This document shows positions 1-8,781 of a stretch of 64,000 nt of DNA, in pieces. Source of the DNA: Bacteroidales bacterium (GTDB lineage: Bacteria; Bacteroidota; Bacteroidia; Bacteroidales; JAQUTK01); assembly GCA_028709785.1 (NCBI GenBank), contig JAQUTK010000004.1:62001-126000 (forward strand). The letters are read 5' to 3'. Position 1 is the stretch's first letter; the number at the start of each line of letters is the position of its first letter. The translations under genes were made by a program, and so were the position numbers. A model generated the notes under the pieces. The model saw nothing but the letters and a program-made list of their open reading frames with translations. It searched no databases and was not told the DNA's origin.

Positions 1-1489
1 TGCTGTAATGCGACACAAAGGTAATATCCAATGGACAATTGGTCTCTTTTTTCACTTTGTCCAGCACGGCACGGCACAATTGAATTGCATCAATGTTTCT
101 ATAATTAAAATGTATTTCACGAGATTCGAGTCGGGATATGTCAAGAACATCGTTGATTAGTTTATGCAAAAGCATCGAGTTTCCTTTGATCTGTTCGACG
201 CATTGAAGTCTGGTTTCTTCATCCACTTCGCCGATACTGGAAAGAACAGATGAAAAACCCAACAAACCATTTAATGGAGTACGAATTTCATGAGTCATAT
301 TCATCAAAAAGAGACTCTTGACCTTGATAGATATTTCAGCCTTTTCTTTTGCTTTGATCATCCTTTTCTTAGAAATCACAAGCTGCTTAATCTGATGCTT
401 CAGGAACAAAATGAATGCAAGAACCAACAGTAACAGAATACTCCAGATAACAATCAGCAGTCGTATCGTCTGAGAGTTTTCCAAACGACTTTGAAATTTT
501 ATCCGATCAGCTTGATATTTGGCCCTCAAGGCATCAATCTGACGAACAGTACTGTTAATATTCAAGTTCTCCTTATATGTATAGATCTTTTGATAGATAT
601 CGCATGCTTCATCAAGTCTGTCCATTCGTACCAAAAGTTCGGCTTTACCAAGCAACAGTACAAAGTAAGAAGATGGTAGGATTTCATTATACTTATTTCC
701 AAGCAGATAATTATATTTATTCAGCACTTGTTCATTTTCACCTTGATCCTCCAGATAAATAAGATCCAGATAATCTACATGATAATTTACACTTTCAATT
801 TTCAGACTTCTTCCGGTTTTTATAGCCTGATCACGATACCAGAAAGCTCGTTCCGTATTGTTAATCTGATCATTATAGAAGAAAGAATAATAGTGGCAAT
901 AAAACCAAAAGATATTATCGGTTGATTTAAGGAGAGCTTTGAAGTCTTTTAAGTAATTACCGGCCTCTACTGTCTTGTCTAAGTGAAGGTCACAATAGAT
1001 CATTTTCATCAACAACGGCTTCAAAAATATTTTTGCTTCCGAAATCTCTTTCATAATATTATAAGCTTCGATGTAGGATTCTCTTGCCTGAGGTATCAAG
1101 CCTGAATACAGATAGGCATCTCCTATTGCCCGGATGGAAATTGCAATTCCAGTCTGATAGTTTTTCGACTGGGCCAGATCATACATAGACTGTGCTTTTT
1201 CAATTCCGACAACCATCTGACCTTTGACAATGTAGGCAAGCACTTCCATCCGTTTCAATTCAAAAAGAGCACGTTTGCTGCCATTGTTTTCAAACGTTTT
1301 TGTCATTTTTCGGGAAAGCGCAAAGACAGAGTCAGACGGAATAAAATTCTGTCCATGAACATCTATTTCAATTAAACTCTCAAGTATCTTATCTTCGCTC
1401 TCGTCTTTAAATTGTGCTTTGGTTGAGAAAGCAACAAAAGACCAAAAAGTCAAAGCAAACACTATTTTACAGATGACAATATGCCGCAT
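1..1489 (-). CDS. TPR-containing membrane sensor histidine kinase (3' end outside window)
   Basis: Reading the minus strand from an ATG at 1489 gives about 496 open codons that run off the left edge. The N-terminus has a hydrophobic signal-like segment, followed by about 300 residues of TPR-like helices. Next come one strong membrane segment (around LLIVIWSILLLLVLAFILF) and a HisKA dimerisation domain with the H-box MTHEIRTPLNG, whose His is the autophosphorylation site. The ATP-binding HATPase domain, and any receiver or AraC output, would lie beyond base 1. This layout is common for Bacteroidota sensors with a periplasmic TPR sensor and cytoplasmic kinase. The signal and response partner cannot be inferred. 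Several small plus-strand ORFs here are antisense shadows. Confidence 0.85.
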   Translation of the reverse strand, partial: MRHIVICKIVFALTFWSFVAFSTKAQFKDESEDKILESLIEIDVHGQNFIPSDSVFALSRKMTKTFENNGSKRALFELKRMEVLAYIVKGQMVVGIEKAQSMYDLAQSKNYQTGIAISIRAIGDAYLYSGLIPQARESYIEAYNIMKEISEAKIFLKPLLMKMIYCDLHLDKTVEAGNYLKDFKALLKSTDNIFWFYCHYYSFFYNDQINNTERAFWYRDQAIKTGRSLKIESVNYHVDYLDLIYLEDQGENEQVLNKYNYLLGNKYNEILPSSYFVLLLGKAELLVRMDRLDEACDIYQKIYTYKENLNINSTVRQIDALRAKYQADRIKFQSRLENSQTIRLLIVIWSILLLLVLAFILFLKHQIKQLVISKKRMIKAKEKAEISIKVKSLFLMNMTHEIRTPLNGLLGFSSVLSSIGEVDEETRLQCVEQIKGNSMLLHKLINDVLDISRLESREIHFNYRNIDAIQLCRAVLDKVKKETNCPLDITFVSHYS

Positions 1490-1664
1490 ATAGATGCTAA
1501 TATGTTCTTTGTATTAATATGCAACCACAAATGTACTAATTTTACTGAATGACAGGGGTTAAATAGTACTATTTTTAGAATTACAGTATAGAAAGGAAGA
1601 AACTTCAGGTCGTTTTATGTAAAGAGTGCCTATCCAACGTAAAAGATATACTGAAGAGTTTATA

Positions 1665-1726
1665 TTTTCATACGGACGCGTTCTCCGTTTCACAGTTGTG
1701 AAACGGAGAACGCGTCCGTATGAAAA
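1665..1726. repeat. Perfect 29-bp inverted repeat, 4-nt loop
   Basis: Arms 1665-1693 and 1698-1726 are exact reverse complements around AGTT. The core reads CATACGGACGCG...CTCCGTTTCAC. Three blocks recur, partly inverted, near 48.4 kb: CGTCCGTATGA (48355-48365), CTCCGTTTCAC (48391-48401) and GATCAGGACGATTT (48421-48434, matching 1731-1744 inverted). It therefore looks like a member of a dispersed intergenic repeat family. As RNA it would make a very stable hairpin. Confidence 0.9.
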
Positions 1727-1846
1727 AAACAAATCGTCCTGATCCCTTCGGCAACGGATAAGGATCGTTTGCCAAAGCGTTAAGCGGAAACAGATGTTGT
1801 TGAATAAACAGGTTGAAGCATTTCCAAACATTATAGAACCATTTAT

Positions 1847-1880
1847 TTTGTCGGTTGTTCGATATCTTTATTTATCTTTA
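1847..1880 (+). promoter_or_regulatory. Candidate Bacteroidota promoter for the DUF2148 gene
   Basis: TTTG at 1847-1850 is followed after 22 bases by TATCTTTA at 1873-1880. This resembles the -33 TTTG / -7 TAnnTTTG promoter, though the spacing is slightly long. The start codon is at 1908. Confidence 0.4.
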
Positions 1881-1907
1881 CACAGAAAACAAAAAAACAG
1901 ACATAGT

Positions 1908-2471
1908 ATGATACTCAATGAAAGAGAAACGCGTCACGAGCATGTTCTTGATGTCGTTAAGCAGATGATGACAGCTGCTCGCACCGCTCCTAAAGGTAAA
2001 GGGTATGATATCATTGAAATAGCAATGATAACAGATGGCGATATAAACAGAGTTTCTTCGGAAATGATCAACATCAATAAAGAAACGGGGCTGAAGTTTC
2101 TGTTGAGAGATGCCGAGAATATTATGGAAGCAGAAGCTATTCTGATCATCGGCACCAAACAAAAAGTGCATGCTTTGAACTGTGGTCACTGTGGCTTTGC
2201 AACCTGTGCTGAAAAGCCAACAAGTGTTCCTTGTGCGATCAATATCGTGGACGTAGGTATTGCCATCGGTTCGGCTTGTGCGACTGCGGCAGACAACAGG
2301 CTAGATACCCGCGTTATGTTCTCTGCCGGACTGGCTGCTCAACGTTTGGGTTATCTGGCCAATTGTACTTGTGTGATGGCTATACCTGTAAGTGCTTCGT
2401 CCAAGAATCCATTCTTCGACCGCAAGCGAAAAGAAACTACACAAGAGAACTTCCACTCGGAAATATATTAA
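1908..2471 (+). CDS. DUF2148 (COG4739) ferredoxin-domain protein
   Basis: This 187-residue protein matches the DUF2148 family of uncharacterised cysteine-rich, ferredoxin-like proteins of anaerobes. It has a cysteine cluster LNCGHCGFATCAE, then PCAINIVDVGIAIGSACATA, and a later NCTC. These suggest one or more Fe-S clusters, and the spacing of the first set (CxxCxxxxC) is ferredoxin-like. I chose the ATG at 1908 rather than an upstream in-frame start at 1794 because family similarity begins at MILNERETRHE and the candidate promoter lies between the two. No reaction is established for the family. The gene is followed at 68 bases by addA on the same strand, but nothing ties it to DNA repair. Confidence 0.8.
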   Translation: MILNERETRHEHVLDVVKQMMTAARTAPKGKGYDIIEIAMITDGDINRVSSEMININKETGLKFLLRDAENIMEAEAILIIGTKQKVHALNCGHCGFATCAEKPTSVPCAINIVDVGIAIGSACATAADNRLDTRVMFSAGLAAQRLGYLANCTCVMAIPVSASSKNPFFDRKRKETTQENFHSEIY

Positions 2472-2506
2472 CACGCATACGAATATCCACAGCATGACAC
2501 TCTTCT

Positions 2507-2531
2507 GTCTGTTTGTGGAATAGAAACAGAC
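2507..2531 (+). promoter_or_regulatory. Hairpin just before the addA start
   Basis: GTCTGTTT (2507-2514) pairs perfectly with AAACAGAC (2524-2531), leaving a 9-nt loop. The 3' arm ends 7 nt before the addA ATG at 2539, so it covers the ribosome-binding region. It could limit addA translation or act as a weak terminator of the gene before; there is no U-run, so I favour the former. Confidence 0.4.
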
Positions 2532-2538
2532 TGCATCA

Positions 2539-5500
2539 ATGTCTCAACTGACGGTATATAGAGCTTCTGCAGGATCAGGTAAGACTTTTCGTCTTACGGC
2601 TGAATACCTCAAACTGATACTCAGAGATCCACGAAATTATACGCATATTCTCGCGGTCACCTTCACCAACAAGGCTACCAATGAGATGAAACAAAGAATT
2701 CTCAGTGACTTGTATGGTCTGGCATACGGCTGCTCTTCAAATATCCTTGAAACATTGTCAAAGGAAACTCTACTGAGTGAAGAGGAAATACGGACCCGCG
2801 CAAAGGAGACTCTTTGTCACATGTTACATGATTACAGTCGGTTTAAAGTGGAGACGATCGACAGCTTCTTCCAATCCATTTTAAGATCGTTGGCGAAAGA
2901 ACTTGGTTTGGGTGCTTATCTTAATATAATACTGGATACTCAAGAGGTACTCAGCGATAGCGTCGAACGTCTGATCGATTCGACACATTCCAACAAACAG
3001 CTGCTCGATTGGATCAGTAAATATATTGAGGAACGAATCAGTGAAGGTAGCAGCTGGAGAGTAGACAAAGATCTGAAGGTGTTTGGAAAAACGATCTTTC
3101 TGGAAACATATCAGGCAAAGGAAAAAGAATTGGCTTTTAAGCTTTCTGATAAAAATTATCTGAACAAATACAGAGATGAACTTCGCATACTCGCTGATAA
3201 AGCAACGAAAGAATTGACGGATAAAGCCGAAGAGTTCTTTCGTATCCTTGACACGAACGGATTGGTCATCGAAGATCTTTCATACGGAAAGAGTGGTGTG
3301 GCCGGTTACTTTCTAAAACTTCGTGACGAACAGTTTTGCTCGGATATAGTTACTTCCAGAGCCATAAAAGCAATGGAAGATGCCGCGGGATGGTTTAGTA
3401 AAGCGAATCTGAAGAACGCTTCATTTCAATCGTTGGCAGATACAGTCCTTATTCCTTTTATTAAAGAGACGGAGGAGATAAGATCACGCAATGCACTGGT
3501 TATCAATTCTTCATTATTATCCACAAGACAAATAAACAACATCGGACTCCTCTCCGACATCGGAAAGGAAGTGCGATTGCTCAACAAAGAAAACAACCGT
3601 TTCTTACTTGCCGATACAGCATCTCTGCTCCATTCCATGCTTGGGGAGAGCGATGCGTCTTTTATCTATGAAAAGACAGGTACTGTATTGAATCATATCA
3701 TGATTGATGAGTTTCAGGACACGTCTCATATGCAATGGGAGAATTTTCGTCCTCTCTTACTTGAAGGCTTATCTCAAGGATATGAGAGTTTGATTGTAGG
3801 CGACGAGAAACAGTCTATCTATCGTTGGCGTAACAGCGACTGGCGAATCCTGAACAATATTGAGAAAGAACCTCGACTGAAGAAAAATGTTGTTTCAAAA
3901 CAACTGGATACCAACTGGCGAAGCGAACAGACAGTGGTAGAATTCAACAACGAACTCTTCAAAGAGGCGCTTTCAATGCTAAACAGCAAATTTGAAGCAG
4001 AATATGATGAGCCTTGTGCTGAGTTGGTAAGTGCTTACTCGACAATTCATCAGGAGCATTCAAAAAAAGAACGGAAAGGTTTTGCTGAAATCGAATTCCT
4101 CCTGGCCAACGAAGAGTATAGTTATGACGAGGTTGTCTGCAACGAACTCATCGCCAAAGTTGAGCTTCTTCAAAAGGAAGGTGTACGTGCAGGCGAAATT
4201 GCGATTCTGGTTCGCAAAAACAAATATATTCCCAGCATTGCAGCTTATTTCAGCACATATAAAGTGAAAGAAGGGAAACCCGGTTATTGTTATGAGATCG
4301 TATCTGATGAAGCCTTTCGACTCGATGCTTCCCTGGCCGTTTCATTGCTCATTGACTGCTTAAGATTGTTATCAGACAGCAGTAATCCTCTCTACATCAC
4401 ACAACTGCTGCTCACGTGGACGGAAGATGTAAAAAGTGAAATGAATGTTTGTCAGAAGCTGTTTCTCTCTCCTCATGCTCTACTTACACATTACAGAGAG
4501 CATCTTCCGTCAGAGTTTGTACGACGTATGGAGGAACTCAGGAGAATGCCGCTTTATGAACTTTTCGAGGAACTCTCCTTGTTATTTGAAATAGAGAAAA
4601 TTGCTAATCAGGAAAGTTATCTCTTTACTTTCTTCGACAAAGTCAGTGAATTTTTGTCTGATAACAAATCGGATATCCGCACCTTCCTCGATTACTGGGA
4701 GAAGAAACTGAAGAGTGTCACTATCGCCTCGGGCAACGAGGTGGATGGTATTCGTATTCTCTCCATTCATAAGGCGAAAGGATTGGAATACCATTCTGTG
4801 CTGGTACCTTACTGCGACTGGAAACTGAGTAGTGAAATATATAATAGTACGGTATGGTGTTCTCCACAAGATCATCCTTACAATGGATTGGACCTGTTGC
4901 CTATTCCCTACAACAAGTTTATGAAAGAATCAGTCTACGCCAAAGATCATAAACAGGAAACGGTTCAACTCTGGACAGATAGTCTGAATCTGCTGTATGT
5001 CGCACTCACAAGAGCACGTGCCAATCTTATAGTCCTTTGCAAAGGTCTGAGCCCGGACACAAAAAGCAAGGATAACTTTTCGACTATCTCCGACTTGATC
5101 CGTCTTACATTGATAATCGGCGAGAGTCCATTACTTTCACATGGATATAATGGAATGGATCAGCATTTTGAAGTCGGTGAGATTGTCTCGGGCAATATAA
5201 AACATACAGAGAGAAGAGTAGAGCAAGGCAAGATTAATAAGTTTGATTTCAAACCTGAAACACTGGAAGTTCCCTTCCGCTCCTACCCGGGAAAAGGTAA
5301 GTTCCGGCAATCGAACCAATCGAGACTCTTCATCGCTGAAGGGGTGTTGACTACACCTGTCAATCATCTGTTGGACCGGGGCAAATTGCTGCACGAACTT
5401 TTTGCTACTATCCGCACCAAAGAGGAAGCTGTCCCTGCTGTTCAGAAGTTTGTATCAGAGGGTCTGATCCGACTGGAAGAACAAGACGAATACATAAGCT

Positions 5501-5820
5501 ATGTCCGGGAAGCGCTCACTCATCCAATGGTTCAAGAATGGTACAGCGGCAAGTACAGACTGTTTAACGAGTGTACCATACTCTTCAAAGAGGGAGAAGG
5601 AATGGAAGTGCAAAGCAAACGTCCGGACCGTGTGATGTTAGGCGACGGAGCAATGATCGTGGTGGATTTCAAGTTTGGTAAACCGGAAAAGAAATACAAG
5701 AAACAAGTCGGAATGTATTGCCAACTCCTTCGTGAAATGGGCTATCAAAATATCTCCGGCTATCTCTGGTATGTAGACGATAAACAAATCGATGCAATTA
5801 ACACGGCTCAACTACTATGA
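2539..5820 (+). CDS. addA: AddA-type UvrD-like helicase/exonuclease
   Basis: This 1093-residue protein is the helicase-nuclease subunit of an AddAB (RecBCD-equivalent) complex, which resects double-strand breaks for RecA-dependent repair. SF1A helicase motifs are visible in order: Walker A ASAGSGKT at residues 9-16; motif Ia with VTFTNKATNEMK; Walker B IDEFQDTSHMQW; motif III VGDEKQSIYRWR; and the late LSIHKAKGLEY and LLYVALTRA motifs. The C-terminus carries a PD-(D/E)XK nuclease: an RGKLLHELF segment, then RPDRVML and VVDFKFG followed by a QVGMY helix. The stop overlaps the addB start (ATGA at 5817-5820), indicating translational coupling. A short hairpin covers the leader. The assignment is firm from motifs and partner. 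Confidence 0.93.
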   Translation: MSQLTVYRASAGSGKTFRLTAEYLKLILRDPRNYTHILAVTFTNKATNEMKQRILSDLYGLAYGCSSNILETLSKETLLSEEEIRTRAKETLCHMLHDYSRFKVETIDSFFQSILRSLAKELGLGAYLNIILDTQEVLSDSVERLIDSTHSNKQLLDWISKYIEERISEGSSWRVDKDLKVFGKTIFLETYQAKEKELAFKLSDKNYLNKYRDELRILADKATKELTDKAEEFFRILDTNGLVIEDLSYGKSGVAGYFLKLRDEQFCSDIVTSRAIKAMEDAAGWFSKANLKNASFQSLADTVLIPFIKETEEIRSRNALVINSSLLSTRQINNIGLLSDIGKEVRLLNKENNRFLLADTASLLHSMLGESDASFIYEKTGTVLNHIMIDEFQDTSHMQWENFRPLLLEGLSQGYESLIVGDEKQSIYRWRNSDWRILNNIEKEPRLKKNVVSKQLDTNWRSEQTVVEFNNELFKEALSMLNSKFEAEYDEPCAELVSAYSTIHQEHSKKERKGFAEIEFLLANEEYSYDEVVCNELIAKVELLQKEGVRAGEIAILVRKNKYIPSIAAYFSTYKVKEGKPGYCYEIVSDEAFRLDASLAVSLLIDCLRLLSDSSNPLYITQLLLTWTEDVKSEMNVCQKLFLSPHALLTHYREHLPSEFVRRMEELRRMPLYELFEELSLLFEIEKIANQESYLFTFFDKVSEFLSDNKSDIRTFLDYWEKKLKSVTIASGNEVDGIRILSIHKAKGLEYHSVLVPYCDWKLSSEIYNSTVWCSPQDHPYNGLDLLPIPYNKFMKESVYAKDHKQETVQLWTDSLNLLYVALTRARANLIVLCKGLSPDTKSKDNFSTISDLIRLTLIIGESPLLSHGYNGMDQHFEVGEIVSGNIKHTERRVEQGKINKFDFKPETLEVPFRSYPGKGKFRQSNQSRLFIAEGVLTTPVNHLLDRGKLLHELFATIRTKEEAVPAVQKFVSEGLIRLEEQDEYISYVREALTHPMVQEWYSGKYRLFNECTILFKEGEGMEVQSKRPDRVMLGDGAMIVVDFKFGKPEKKYKKQVGMYCQLLREMGYQNISGYLWYVDDKQIDAINTAQLL

Positions 5821-8720
5821 CACAAGATACAACCCCACGCTTCCTCCAACTGGTAGCAAATGATCTGTACCGTAAGTTTAACGGCGACCTGGCAGATATC
5901 GTTGTGGTTTTTCCCAACAACCGTGCCAGACTCTTTTTCAGTGAGGAACTGTTCCGCGCCGGCTCCGGCAAACCGGTATGGTCACCGTCTTACATGACTA
6001 TCAGCGAACTAATCCGCTCCGAGTCACCGCTGACTCTTGCCGATCCATTACAGCTCATCAGCATGCTTTATAAGGTCTATTGCAAAGAAACGGGAATGAA
6101 AGAGAGCTTCGACGAGTTTTATTTCTGGGGAGAGATCCTTCTGAATGATTTTGATGACGTCGATAAGAATATGACTGATGCAAAGCAGCTCTTTACTAAT
6201 GTAGAGGAACTGAATGCCTATCAAAACAATCTTGATTATCTCTCAGAGGAACAGAAAGAGGAACTCAAACGTTTCTTCGGTCATTTTGATCCGGAGCATC
6301 GTACCGAACTTAAAAACCGCTTCGCAAAAGTGTGGAACAAACTATTGGCTGTTTACCTCTCTTTCCGCCAGGCATTGTACGATGAAGGTAAAGCTTATGA
6401 GGGAATGGTTTACAGAGAGGCTGTGGAAAAGCTGCAACGGGAAGGAACAAAAGCTCTTACCTATCACACGTATGTCTTTGTCGGTTTCAATGTTCTGAAT
6501 GTGGCCGAGACCCGCTTCTTCAAACTGATGCAAAACGCTGGAAAGGGAATCTTCTATTGGGACTATGATCTGTACTTTCTGGATAATCCACAACACGAGG
6601 CTGCCACTTTTCTTCGTCGGAATCTGGAACTATTTCCGAATCAACTGGGGAAAGAACACTTTGATGTGTTCAGAAAACAAGAGAAGACAATTACGCTTAT
6701 CGCTGCCCCAACTGAAAACGCACAGGCGCGTTACCTGCCACAATGGGTGGATGAGCTTTCCAATACAGGCTCCTTTGTTGCTTCTAAATCTGCCGTTGTG
6801 CTCTGTAACGAGAACCTCTTGCTACCCGTTCTTCATGCCATTCCACAAGATATATCCGATATCAATGTAACAATGGGATTCCCTTTGGCACAAACCCCGT
6901 TATACGATCTGATTGATTCGCTTGTCTCGATGCAAACGAAAGGATACGATGCCTCATCCGGCAAATACCGCTATTCATACCTGCTTCCAGTACTACGCCA
7001 TTCATATATAACCAAACTTACATCCAACGCGATGGAGTTAGAACAGAATCTGACAAAGAGTAATGCTTTCTTTCCGAAAGCTACTGAGCTACATACGGAT
7101 GAAATGCTTACGCTGCTATTTTCTCCGGCAGAGACTTCTGCGTTGCTGGCAGATTATCTTTTGACCATTCTCACACAACTTACTTCTTGCTTTAAGTCCT
7201 CAGAGACTAACCCAAACGAACAGCCGGAGGAGGAAGACTTTCTCGGTAAGGAATCGCTCTTCAAAGCTTATATGCTAATCAATCGTCTGCGTTCACTGAT
7301 GCAACTGGAAGAAATCGAACTGAAAAATACAACATTCGTGCGATTGCTTCAACGCATGTTATCTGTGGCAACCATCCCGTTCAACGGCGAACCGGTACGC
7401 GGATTGCAAATCATGGGAGTCCTGGAGACTCGTAATCTTGACTTTGATAATCTACTCCTGCTTTCTGTCAACGAAGGAAAGCTGCCAAAGATGGCAAGTG
7501 AGAACTCGTTTATTCCCTATCTGTTGCGTAAAACTTTCGGACTGACCACCATCGAACATACCAATTCACTGTATGCCTATTACTTCTTCCGAGCGCTTCA
7601 ACGGGCCAAACATATCACACTGATGTATAATACAGCATCCGATGGCATGAATCGAGGTGAAATGAGCCGTTTTCTTCTGCAACTTCTCGCTGAAAGCGAC
7701 TTTCCGGTACGTCAAATGGAAGTGCACTCCGTTGTTGCTGCGCCAATGGAAAAGACAATCTCTATTCCTAAGACAGAGGAAATAATGGATTTTCTGCATC
7801 AGCGATACAATACAGCATGTAATCCAAAGGCAAGAACACTCTCCCCTTCCGCACTGAATAAATTGATTGACTGTTCGCTGCAATTTTATTTTCACTACAT
7901 CGCTGGACTGAAACAGGAAGATGAAGCTACAGAAGAAATTGACAATGCCATGTTTGGTACTATCTTCCATAAAAGTGCAGAACTGCTCTACCAAGACATC
8001 AAAGCACGCACCGGAGGAGTTGTTACAAAAGATTATTTGGAGGAGTATGAGAAGAGTCCAATAAAGATTGAGTCTCTTGTAAATGAGGCTTTTTCTCTCT
8101 CATTCTTCAAAAAAGAGACGCCGCTTGAAGATTACAATGGTCTGCAGCTTATCAATCGGAAAGTGGTGATTGACTTCATGCAAAATCTGATCAAACTGGA
8201 TAAAGAATATGCTCCATTCACCATTGTGGGGATGGAATATGATCAAGCACGTGAAATAATCCCAGTGGAAACACCTTCCGGCAAAGTCTCTCTGCTGATC
8301 GGAGGAACCATCGACCGAATGGATCTAAAAGAGGAAACATTACGGGTCGTTGATTACAAGACCGGAGGTACTCCTTCAAGACTATCCAATCTTGAAGGGC
8401 TCTTCGAACAAAAAGAGAAGCGTTCCAACTACATTTTCCAGGCCTTCCTCTATTGTTTGATTTTGCTGCGTAAAGGAGAATATGATCGGATAGCTCCTGT
8501 CCTGCTCTACATTCATAAAGCGGGAGTGTCCGGTTATTCTCCTGCGATTGAAATATCTGGCAATGGGCCCGTCACTGATATCAGAGATATCGAAGATGAG
8601 TTTATCCATTATTTGAATGAGTTGTTGAGCAATCTCTTCAACCCCGATATTCCTTTCGAGCAAACTAAGGCTGAGGATAATTGCCTGTATTGTGATTTTA
8701 AAAACATGTGCAGGAGATAA
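5817..8720 (+). CDS. addB: AddB-type PD-(D/E)XK nuclease, iron-staple
   Basis: This 967-residue partner of AddA provides the second nuclease and DNA scanning. The N-terminus (VVVFPNNRARLFFSEEL) lacks a Walker A loop, as expected for an inactivated helicase fold. The C-terminal third has the nuclease core: FGTIFHKSAELLY, GGTIDRMDL, VVDYKTGG and a QAFLYCLIL helix. It is bracketed by cysteines typical of the 4Fe-4S staple: one in LIDCSLQFYFHY and three in the terminal CLYCDFKNMC (CxxCx5C). The cluster would hold the nuclease domain together. The start codon overlaps the addA stop by 4 bases. Although sequence similarity in this family is low, the order, overlap and cysteine pattern make the call strong. 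Confidence 0.92.
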   Translation: MTQDTTPRFLQLVANDLYRKFNGDLADIVVVFPNNRARLFFSEELFRAGSGKPVWSPSYMTISELIRSESPLTLADPLQLISMLYKVYCKETGMKESFDEFYFWGEILLNDFDDVDKNMTDAKQLFTNVEELNAYQNNLDYLSEEQKEELKRFFGHFDPEHRTELKNRFAKVWNKLLAVYLSFRQALYDEGKAYEGMVYREAVEKLQREGTKALTYHTYVFVGFNVLNVAETRFFKLMQNAGKGIFYWDYDLYFLDNPQHEAATFLRRNLELFPNQLGKEHFDVFRKQEKTITLIAAPTENAQARYLPQWVDELSNTGSFVASKSAVVLCNENLLLPVLHAIPQDISDINVTMGFPLAQTPLYDLIDSLVSMQTKGYDASSGKYRYSYLLPVLRHSYITKLTSNAMELEQNLTKSNAFFPKATELHTDEMLTLLFSPAETSALLADYLLTILTQLTSCFKSSETNPNEQPEEEDFLGKESLFKAYMLINRLRSLMQLEEIELKNTTFVRLLQRMLSVATIPFNGEPVRGLQIMGVLETRNLDFDNLLLLSVNEGKLPKMASENSFIPYLLRKTFGLTTIEHTNSLYAYYFFRALQRAKHITLMYNTASDGMNRGEMSRFLLQLLAESDFPVRQMEVHSVVAAPMEKTISIPKTEEIMDFLHQRYNTACNPKARTLSPSALNKLIDCSLQFYFHYIAGLKQEDEATEEIDNAMFGTIFHKSAELLYQDIKARTGGVVTKDYLEEYEKSPIKIESLVNEAFSLSFFKKETPLEDYNGLQLINRKVVIDFMQNLIKLDKEYAPFTIVGMEYDQAREIIPVETPSGKVSLLIGGTIDRMDLKEETLRVVDYKTGGTPSRLSNLEGLFEQKEKRSNYIFQAFLYCLILLRKGEYDRIAPVLLYIHKAGVSGYSPAIEISGNGPVTDIRDIEDEFIHYLNELLSNLFNPDIPFEQTKAEDNCLYCDFKNMCRR

Positions 8721-8735
8721 AAGATCATTTGAATA

Positions 8736-8743
8736 TAACTTTG
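8736..8743 (+). promoter_or_regulatory. -7 element before the TIM-barrel gene
   Basis: TAACTTTG fits the Bacteroidota -7 TAnnTTTG exactly and lies 38 bases before the ATG at 8782. No clear TTTG sits at the expected distance upstream. Confidence 0.45.
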
Positions 8744-8781
8744 AACACCTATTAATCATACACTAAAAACTGAAGAACAAA

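Larger units (their letters stand above)
1490..1907. other. Intergenic region with a long perfect palindrome
   Basis: This 418-base gap lies between the divergent sensor kinase and DUF2148 genes. It holds a 29-bp perfect inverted repeat (listed separately), a second imperfect inverted repeat at about 1731-1770, and a candidate promoter close to the DUF2148 start. No convincing coding sequence is seen. The minus-strand 90-codon frame across the palindrome is probably chance. Confidence 0.7.

Noticed and set aside
491-925. Three small plus-strand frames
   Set aside because: They are antisense to the sensor histidine kinase, whose frame is clear and has family motifs.
1559-1831. 90-codon minus-strand frame
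   Set aside because: It crosses the perfect palindrome, has no family features and has no ribosome-binding site; it is probably chance.
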